Part shown: positions 58,201 through 64,000 of the stretch, in pieces
How positions within the stretch are numbered: position 1 is the first letter of the stretch
Layout of the letters: each line of letters begins with the position of its first letter
DNA from: Amoebophrya sp. A120
Lineage: Eukaryota > Sar > Dinophyceae > Syndiniales > Amoebophryaceae
Direction of reading: 5' to 3'
DNA: 64,000 nucleotides
Assembly (NCBI GenBank): GCA_905178155.1
Contig: CAJINV010000022.1
Location: forward strand, 255,207-319,206
Position numbers and translations under genes: made by a program
Notes under the pieces: model-generated
Databases searched by the model: none
The model's input: the letters and a program-made list of their open reading frames with translations, nothing else
Told to the model about the DNA's origin: nothing

Positions 58201-61200
58201 CTGCCCTGACGCTTTGCTTGCTTTGCTTGAAGGCCCGCAGAGCGAGCCCCGGCGCCGGCAGATGCCCGGGCCTGAGGCCCCCCGCGAGGCCCGCCCGAAC
58301 AGAAGCCCCGGGGGCCCCCCCGACCGAGGCCCCCCCCATTGGCCGGGCCGGGCGGGCCCTCGCTCCCTCTCCCGGGCTTTCTGCCCTGAGCCTTTGCTTG
58401 CTTTGCGTGAAGGCCCGCCAAGCAAGCCCCTGCGCCGGCCAATGCCCGAGCCTGAGGCCCTACCGGCAGCCCTGCGGCCCCCGGGGGGAAGGCCGCCCCG
58501 GAGGCCCCCTCTAAGGCCCCCCCTTTGGCTAGCCCGGAAGGGACCTCGCTCCCCCGGGCCTTCTGCCCTGGAGCTTTGCCTGCTTTGCTTGAAGGCCCGC
58601 CAAGCGAGCCCCGGCGCCGGCTTCTTTTGCGTAGTTGCTGGGCGGAGGGGCGCCAAAAGATATTTCTGCTTTTCTTTTGAGTTGGCACACGGCCAGAACG
58701 AAGCCCAACCACTTCGGCCCGCCCGTCCCTTGCCTTGGTGCGTTTTTACTCGGCCGCCGCCCCTCCATCGCCCGGCCCCCCCCATCGATCGTCATCCCGC
58801 GGCTGACGCCTTCGATAGATTAGCGCGCGCATGATCGGGCGCAGCAACTGAAGTCCCCACGCCCCGGAGGTGTTCTGGGTGTAGAAATAGGGCCGGGCCA
58901 CCACAGTACGAACGCAAAAGCCCGGCGAATGTCTGCACCACGACACTCACTTGCCCCATCGCCGGGGCCGCATGATCAGCGGGGCCGCTTCGCAGTGTTG
59001 TTAGGTAGTTTATCACGCACCGGAGACGGCGCCTCGACTTGCCTGAGCCTTTGGGTCGCCACATTTCCGCTCCGCTTCCGCTGTGCAGGTGTCAGAAGGC
59101 CTGTCGGCTTCTTACTTCAGAGCTGGCAGGCAGCTGCTCTGTGTGTACCCGAGGCGCCTTTCTGCTTTCTGTCTACAGCTGCTGCCCCTACAACTTTATG
59201 TAGCGCGCGCACTGATCTCCTGTCGCGCTACTCTTCCTGAGCGCTACCCCTGCCCCGCCCTTCCTCCTTCCCAGGAAGCCCAGCCCAACAATCCTAATGA
59301 TCATGCTTATGCAAAAAAATCAAGTTCAAGAAAGGGTCGCCCTTCAGGGCGACCCGTTTTCTTGTAAAATTAAAATCTGTATTGCATGACTAGCAAGAGG
59401 AGTCCAGTTTATGCCATGTGGAGAACGGAGAGGGCATTTCCATTTCTCATGCGGAATAGGCATCGGGAAGCCCTTCTGTGACGGTAGGCCATGAATTACA
59501 GGCGTCATGGGTCATGATGCAGAGTATGCATTACAAACCTGGCAGCCTTCCAGACCCAGACATATTTGCAATGCATACGTCCTCTCCGACCGGCGCGATG
59601 GAACAGACTACGACCATTTCCCCCACCCGGACGGCCGCCTACGGGATTAAACGCGACGTAAAGCGTGTGAACCCGGTTGCGCACGAGCATGTGGAGGAGA
59701 TCGAGAAGCTACTGTTAACGGTGTCGAGGGAATTCCCAACGATCGGCTACACGCAGGGAATGCACGAGGTACTGATGTTCAGTTCTTCTGCAACTTCCAC
59801 CAGATGAGAAGATGCTTTTCTTCATCTTTTCTTCCATCGTTGAGATTTTCCATAGTTCTCGTCCCAGGCGGTTGTCCGGACCACTGGAGAGTCATGCATT
59901 TGATGTTCCATTCAGAGATGTACGTAGATTGGCGTAGTCTTGTCATGCAAAAGAACCTGCTGCATCATTCCCGAACAAAACACAACAAGGTCGCCGCCGT
60001 TCTGGTCTACCGCCATTCTTCCATGCACGCTCTCCCCGGTTTATGTATCAAAAACGTAGTTCTTGTGTTGTGTACGTAGGACAAATAGCATAAACTTCGC
60101 TCGGAAGTAACTCAACTTCTTATGCTGACCAAGGTACAGAAAAGACAGTTGTCACGCGTGACGGCAATTATGAAAGAATAGTACTGACGAACAAGATACT
60201 TTGCGATGCATAAACCTCCCCCTTGGACGACTTCCGAACGCTGCTGAGTAACTGCGGCGATATATCCTGAGTAAAAACGTACCCACACCAGAGTTGCAAT
60301 GCAGATTTGCAAAGACAGGAAGACTTGTAACGCGCATCCCCATGAGAGCCATTTCTAATCGTGTTTTGGAATTTGTGATGCTGTGAACAGGATGAGCAGG
60401 CGCATCTGTGATGCGGCTGCACTTGCTAACCTGCACTACACTGCATAGTGCAACTTGTCATGCGTGACTCACAAAAATCCTAGGTTTGTGTTGCAAAATC
60501 CCCATCTTGACTCTGGTGCGGGTACGTTTTTACTCAGGATACGATATGTGGCGGGACGGCATGCCGAAAATTCACGAGGCGGTGCTGATTGTGAATAACC
60601 TGCTCCACAAGCACTTACCCAGACTCCACCATCACTGGTTCACGTCCTGTCAGCCAAAGGTGGACACGCTGTCTATGGCGTTCTCAAACGTTACATTTTC
60701 AACTGTTACATGAATTTGTGATGCAAGAATGGGAAAAGTGAAAGGGGGAAGGCGGCACCTGTAGCATTACAAATTTCGCACAGATTTAGGTGCGGTCTAG
60801 CCCTTCGCAAATTTGTCATGCGAAGCAGCTTAATCATGAGGATGATGATGGTGCTTTTGCATGACAAATTCATGTAACAGTTGAGAGTGTAACGCTTGAG
60901 AACCCCATACTGTCAATCCTGCCGAACGGGTTGTTTTATGCATAATTGTGAAAGTAGTACTATCGCACTTCTTGCATTACAAAATTGCTCTGCATGAAAA
61001 AAGAAAATCTGGAGTTCTTTGTCATGCTACTTCACCTTGGGAAGCAGATTTATCATGCAGTACAACTAGTACGAGTGCGATACTTAACTTTTGCAATGCA
61101 TACACCAACCCTTTTCGTCCACTGGTTTGGGTTTGACAACGCCTGTCACCACGTGGTGTCCTTTCTCGTGAAGGAGAAGTACCCGGCTTTCCTCGCGGTT

Positions 61201-64000
61201 GTGCTATGAAGGCCTCAGAAGGGAAATCCTCAAAGTGAAAATAGTTTGTAATGCAAAAAAACACTCCAGTTGAAGCGCCACTTCTAGGGGGCGCATGACA
61301 AATTTCCCGGGCACTCAAAGCATGTCTGTCATGCAGGTTAAGGCAAAGGGGTGCCCTTCTCTCGTGCTAATCAACACTCCAATTCTTAACCCGTAGGAAG
61401 ACAATAGCCGGCCTCCATTGCGTCCTCTGCAATACAGTCTTTTTTGCGTCGCATTTCATGCATCACAAATTTGAGGATTTCCATTCTGAGGCTGTCATAT
61501 GTGCTAGGCACGTTTGAGTACTTGGCGAACTCCGCCGGGATTTTGGAGCGAGATTTCGAAGAGTCCTATCCAAGAAAAAAACGTTGTTAGTGTAAATTTG
61601 TGATGCGCAACATGCAAGATGATTGCGTCTGTCATGCTTGGCATGCATCGTAGGGTCCATTGAAGGGCATTTTCGCATACTATCTGCGCATGACAGGTTT
61701 TTGCTGTCATGCCAGACAAATTTGTAATGCTGTTCCTCCAAAAAAGTTACACCTACAATGTTTTTTTCTTGGATAAGTCCATGATTTACTTCAGTAAGGA
61801 GATGCTGATCCGGTTCCAGGTGTCACGTATCCCTTGCAGAATCATCTTCGCTCGCACTGCATCGAAATTTGCAACGGCTAAACTGCACGATATTGTGAAC
61901 AAATGCACATGCTCGTCATCATAGTACTTATCCGCATTTACAAATTTCGTGCGCGTGCGCGCGCAGGTGGTTTACTTTTGCAGCAGGATACTCCGGCAAG
62001 AAGACGTGAACAGCTACAACAAGATGCAGAGAGTGTATCACAGGAAAAAGTGTTAACGTCAACGAAACTTGTGATGCAGCAATGCATGATCACTAAACGA
62101 ATAAACGTGCCAAATAAATTTGTCATGCATAGCATGCGTATTGGGCTACATTTGTGATGCATGGCTGCAATCTGTGAATAAAACCTTTAAAAACGTTAAC
62201 ACTTTTTCTTGGGATAGATTGCTGCAGGAAATCATGGACCTGGCGCGGGGGAAGTACTTGGCGATTGCAAAAGAGGAGTTAAAATACAGTGTGGAACCCA
62301 ACCGCGAAATTTCGCCGGCGCCGAGTGTCGCCCAGTACTCGGTGAATTCAAATTCGTTCGGAACAAGAGGAGGTGTAGGTCCTGGAGCCATGGCAAATGT
62401 GATCCCCCTTACGGAGCAAAATTTGTCCCAGCTACCGCTGAAGTCCAGCGTAGACACGACGCAGCCGGCTGCAGGTGCGCAATATGGATTGCAAATGTGT
62501 CTGGGTCTGGAAACTTGTGATGCTGGGCTGTGAACAGACAATGCCCTGTAATGCACAGCAGAACATAATGAGAAATATGTGCTCGGCTATAGTGCTGCGC
62601 TTTCTGCGTGACAAGCTGCGTTTTCGCATGACAAGGACAAGGGTCTCTTGTTGGACACACATCACAAGTGTTTCTGTCATGCCAGACAAGCATGATAAGG
62701 ATAACCTTGTTGTATCCTTCCAGACCCAGACATATTTGCAGTTGATACGCAAGGAAGTGGCGCTAATCCACGAACCACCGGACCAGGTAGTGTTCCAGGA
62801 CCAGGCTCTGCAGTACCATTAGAGCAGTCTTACCTCATCTCTCCCCAGCAACAGCGGGAGCAGCAACGAGAGCGGGACTTGCAGCAGACCCTGCAGCAAC
62901 AGCGACAACTGCAGGAACTGCAGCACCGACAAGCCGAGTTGAGTTACCAGCAAAACCGCCAGGTGCAGATTTCCAACGAACGGCCGGAGGAACTGAGCCC
63001 GTTTTTGCAGATCGGCGGAGCCAGGTCGAGTTCCAGCTTTCAGCATATGCACCGCAAATATGTCTGGGTCTGGAAAACTGCAACGTTTGTCATGCACATT
63101 TTTTTTACATGGCCGATGACATGATCCAGGGATCATTATATTTGCAACGCATACAGCAGGATCTACCAGCACGGTTGCCGCAGCAGCCGGCCTCGAAGGG
63201 TGGAATGACAATGCCGGGGACGAGTGTGAACCTAGGTATATTTAAAAAGACGTACCTAATTTAAGTATTTTGATACTTCTGTGGTCAGCTGACAGTGCAT
63301 TGCTCACTGCTCGCCTTCCATATTGTCATCAATGCTGCAGCACGACAAGAAAAGCAAAGCAAACTCCTTCAGGTGGAGCTCCACCCCAGCAACACCCCCA
63401 TCCGTCCTCCAACAGCGTCGCTGAGACCGGTAGTGTATGACAATGCACAACTCCCCCTCCCCCTCATTTGTATAGCATGAACGGCAATACAAGCATCCGC
63501 AAGAATGTCGGTTTTGCATGACAAATTTGCACTGGATTGTAGTGCTCTTTGGGCTTCCAGGATTTGTCATGCAAACAGTGCTACAAGGCAGCAGCTGGAT
63601 TTGGGATTTTGCATTACAAAGGAGTGGGAAGGGGGGTTGTGCACTTTCATATAGTGCGAAAGGAAGCTACTTGATCAAACCGAAAAACTCCACGGCCTCC
63701 CGGCCCCAAGCGGACCGGCAGTACTTGGAACAACAGGTTTACGGCACCAGAGGGACGACACCACAGTCCGTACACAACAATAACCCCACAACCTCTACTC
63801 CGAACCGCAATCCGTATGGCGCGTCTAATTCCTACGCCGACGAATTTAGTCAGGAGCAGTTACTGAACCAACGGTCGCCGTCTATCGCAGCGGGATATTC
63901 CGTTACCAGCAACCCAGGCGTGGGCGTTAATATTTCTGCAACATCAATAAACAATCCGTCACATGGAGGCGCTGGCGGTCCTGCCACACCCTCGCAGCAG
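55256..64000 (+). CDS. TBC-domain Rab GTPase-activating protein, 3' end outside window
   Basis: Starts ATG at 55256 (MLVNRGLEQYPPPGGPGSTS). Exon 59583-59781 carries the two catalytic TBC motifs: IKRDVKR (IxxDxxR, arginine finger) and GYTQGMHE (YxQ, glutamine finger). Both fingers present implies an active Rab-GAP acting on vesicle traffic. Later exons give DMWRDGMPKIHEAVLIVNNL, HKHLPRLHHHWF, FVHWFGFDNACHHVVSFLV, YPAFLAVVLGTFEYLANSAG and ESMIYFSKEMLIRFQVSR, consistent with the C-terminal half of the fold. After ~62222 the product is Q/S/N-rich (QQQREQQRERDLQQTLQQQ). The stretch 59868-60212 is unresolved. Eleven introners and two GT-AG introns were placed. Confidence 0.75.
55416..55740. repeat. 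Tandem array of GGCCCCCCCT units
   Basis: Near-perfect 11-12-bp units (GGCCCCCCCTNAG, with N mostly A or G), broken by two CCAAAGGGGG-type interruptions and two short GTTCGCAGACG segments. Very high C on the plus strand, a candidate for unusual DNA structure. Confidence 0.9.
56145..58625. repeat. About 13 tandem copies of a ~200-bp GC-rich repeat
   Basis: GAGCCCCGGCGCCGG or a close variant recurs about every 175-225 bp (near 56258, 56463, 56660, 56860, 57043, 57238, 57462, 57648, 57823, 58040, 58244, 58430, 58607). Each copy also carries TTCTGCCCTGAAGCTTTGCT, AGGCCYGCCAAGC and ATGCCCGAGCCTG. Between copies lie variable GGCCCCCCC runs. Long open frames on both strands (up to ~590 codons on the minus strand) are only Gly/Ala/Arg or Pro/Arg readings of the repeat. 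Confidence 0.88.
59782..59867 (+). other. Probable GT-AG intron in the TBC gene
   Basis: 86 nt from GTTCTTCTGC to CTCGTCCCAG, phase 1. Joins MHEVLMF-S to GCPDHWRVMHLMFHSEMY. An alternative donor GTACTG at 59770 (phase 0) gives an early stop with this acceptor. Confidence 0.45.
59868..60212. other. Unresolved exon and decayed family-B introner
   Basis: Probable exon from 59868 (CPDHWRVMHLMFHSEMYVDW) of unknown end. CTTGTCATGC at ~59938 and a right end GATACTTTGCGATGCATA (60195-60212) show an introner closing at 60212, followed by exon sequence TSPLDDFRTLLSNCGD. The left end and its 5-bp flank were not found; the right flank is AACCT. Confidence 0.4.
60263..60541. mobile_element. Introner, family C
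   Basis: 279 bp. Left TATCCTGAGTAAAAACGTAC, right GTACGTTTTTACTCAGGATA. Flanks CGATA (60258-60262, 60542-60546). Joins NCGD to MWRD. Confidence 0.93.
60674..60909. mobile_element. Introner, family E
   Basis: 236 bp. Left TATGGCGTTCTCAAACGTTA, right CGCTTGAGAACCCCATA. Flanks CTGTC (60669-60673, 60910-60914). Joins VDTLS to ILPN. Confidence 0.92.
60937..61102. mobile_element. Introner, family B
   Basis: 166 bp. Left TATGCATAATTGTGAAAGTA, right CTTAACTTTTGCAATGCATA. Flanks TGTTT (60932-60936) and CACCA (61103-61107) do not match, yet the join NGLF to TLFVHWF is in frame. Confidence 0.7.
61205..61499. mobile_element. Introner, family I
   Basis: 295 bp. Left TATGAAGGCCTCAGAAGGG, right TTCTGAGGCTGTCATA. 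Flanks TGTGC (61200-61204, 61500-61504). Joins AVVL to GTFE. Confidence 0.92.
61567..61776. mobile_element. Introner, family J
   Basis: 210 bp. Left TATCCAAGAAAAAAACGTTG, right ATGTTTTTTTCTTGGATA. Flanks AGTCC (61562-61566, 61777-61781). Joins FEES to MIYF. Confidence 0.92.
61828..61990. mobile_element. Introner, diverged B-like
   Basis: 163 bp. Left TATCCCTTGCAGAATCATC, right TTTACTTTTGCAGCAGGATA. Flanks TCACG (61823-61827) and CTCCG (61991-61995) match poorly. Joins FQVSR to QEDVNSY in frame. Confidence 0.7.
62036..62216. mobile_element. Introner, family K
   Basis: 181 bp. Left TATCACAGGAAAAAGTGTTA, right TAACACTTTTTCTTGGGATA. Flanks GAGTG (62031-62035) and GATTG (62217-62221). Joins MQRV to LQEI. 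Confidence 0.86.
62483..62747. mobile_element. Introner, family A
   Basis: 265 bp. Left TATGGATTGCAAATGTG, right CATATTTGCAGTTGATA. Flanks CGCAA (62478-62482, 62748-62752). Joins AGAQ to GSGA. Confidence 0.92.
63046..63153. mobile_element. Introner, family A, internally deleted
   Basis: 108 bp, the smallest copy. The left arm TATGCACCGCAAATATG with TCTGGGTCTGGAA is intact. The right arm keeps only ATATTTGCAACGCATA and has lost the CCAGACCCAGAC core. Flanks CAGCA (63041-63045, 63154-63158). Joins SSFQ to QDLP. Confidence 0.87.
63236..63371 (+). other. GT-AG intron in the TBC gene
   Basis: 136 nt from GTATATTTA to CTCCTTCAG, phase 1. Joins GTSVNL-G to GAPPQQHPHP. The nearer AG at 63340 would put the last exons out of frame. 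Confidence 0.7.
63436..63651. mobile_element. Introner, family F
   Basis: 216 bp. Left TATGACAATGCACAACTCCC, right GGGTTGTGCACTTTCATA. Flanks TAGTG (63431-63435, 63652-63656). Joins AETGS to AKGS; the frame stays open to the window end. Confidence 0.92.

Larger units (their letters stand above)
55383..59368. mobile_element. GC-rich 4-kb repeat-filled insertion inside an introner
   Basis: About 3,986 bp between possible 4-bp repeats ATTA (55379-55382, 59369-59372). Short inverted ends TTACAAGA (55380-55387) and TCTTGTAA (59360-59367) overlap them. Near the right end GGGTCGCCC-TTCA-GGGCGACCC (59334-59355) forms a perfect 9-bp hairpin. Contents: a GGCCCCCCCT array, a unique part, about 13 copies of a ~200-bp repeat, another unique part. 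No transposase or other protein is recognised. A Helitron-like or other non-autonomous DNA element is conceivable, but the termini do not fit any class cleanly. Confidence 0.75.
55316..59577. mobile_element. Introner, family A, carrying a 4-kb insertion
   Basis: 4,262 bp as it stands. Left TATCAACTGCAAATATG then CCTGGGTCTGGAAG; right CTTCCAGACCCAGACATATT then TGCAATGCATA. Flanks CGTCC (55311-55315, 59578-59582). The left arm runs to GTCTTTGGATTCTG (~55378) and resumes at AAAATCTGTATTGCATGAC (~59372), exactly as in the intact copies at 10701 and 44579. Removal joins PGSTS to SPTG. Confidence 0.88.

Noticed and set aside
56163-58339. Long open frames on both strands (about 300, 370 and 590 codons) in the GC-rich block
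   Set aside because: They are repeated Gly/Ala/Arg or Pro/Arg readings of a tandem DNA repeat, present on both strands at once. No start context or domain, and they lie inside an insertion in an intron.
1-64000. A transposase or reverse transcriptase gene that could mobilise the introners
   Set aside because: No frame on either strand shows catalytic motifs of such enzymes; the elements are too short to code for one.

Overview
The window is eukaryotic nuclear DNA, most likely from a parasitic (syndinian) dinoflagellate of the Amoebophrya kind. That guess rests on very large plus-strand genes cut by dozens of short non-GT-AG introns with inverted ends. Introns of this type (introner elements) are known from Amoebophrya. 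No trans-splicing leader, rRNA or tRNA was seen, so the taxon is an inference.

Layout. (1) 1-2807: a poorly resolved gene end, one introner, then about 3.9 kb without a convincing gene (2808-6712) holding decayed repeats. (2) 6713-36295: one giant gene. When 57 introners and 2 GT-AG introns are removed by hand, 60 exons join into one open frame of 15,060 nt (5,019 codons plus stop). The product has a short N-terminus, six tandem copies of a GWSQATIDVE/PDZ-PDZ module, a helical region, a long acidic/Ser/Ala-rich disordered region and a C-terminal coiled coil. (3) 36296-38113: intergenic. (4) 38114-51661: second gene, 22 exons, 7,908 nt (2,635 codons plus stop), Ser/Thr/Gly-rich with a coiled coil and an acidic tail, cut by 17 introners and 4 GT-AG introns. 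(5) 51662-55255: intergenic, with arrays of the AAAATCGATTTT palindrome. (6) 55256-64000: third gene, running off the window: a TBC-type Rab GTPase-activating protein with a Q-rich tail. Its first intron is an introner interrupted by a 4-kb GC-rich insertion.

The main system is the introner population. I place 87 elements. Almost all begin TAT (or TAC) and end ATA, and they sit between 5-bp direct repeats (63 of 87 pairs perfect). In nearly every coding case, removing the element plus one repeat copy restores both the reading frame and the protein motif. They fall into at least a dozen families by inverted end: A (TGTCTGGGTCTGGAA), B (GCAAAAGTATCGTACT), C (AAAAACGTCCCCACNCCAG), D (AAAAACTGTTTCACTGT), E (GGCGTTCTCAAACGTTACA), F (GTGCACAACTCCCC), G (CCCCCTCCCCATA), H (GTCAGGATTGAAATCGTCAA), I (CCTCAGAANGGAAATCCTCA), J (AAAAAACGTTGTTAGTGTAA), K (AAAAAGTGTTAACG and relatives), M (CCACAGTAAATTTCCCGTAC) and a few singletons. 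All families share an interior 9-mer, TTGTNATGC or its complement, although their ends are unrelated. No transposase gene is visible, so the elements look non-autonomous.

Coordinates were worked out by eye. Exons of the three genes are the gaps between the listed introns. By convention the left copy of each 5-bp repeat is kept and the right copy is removed with the element.
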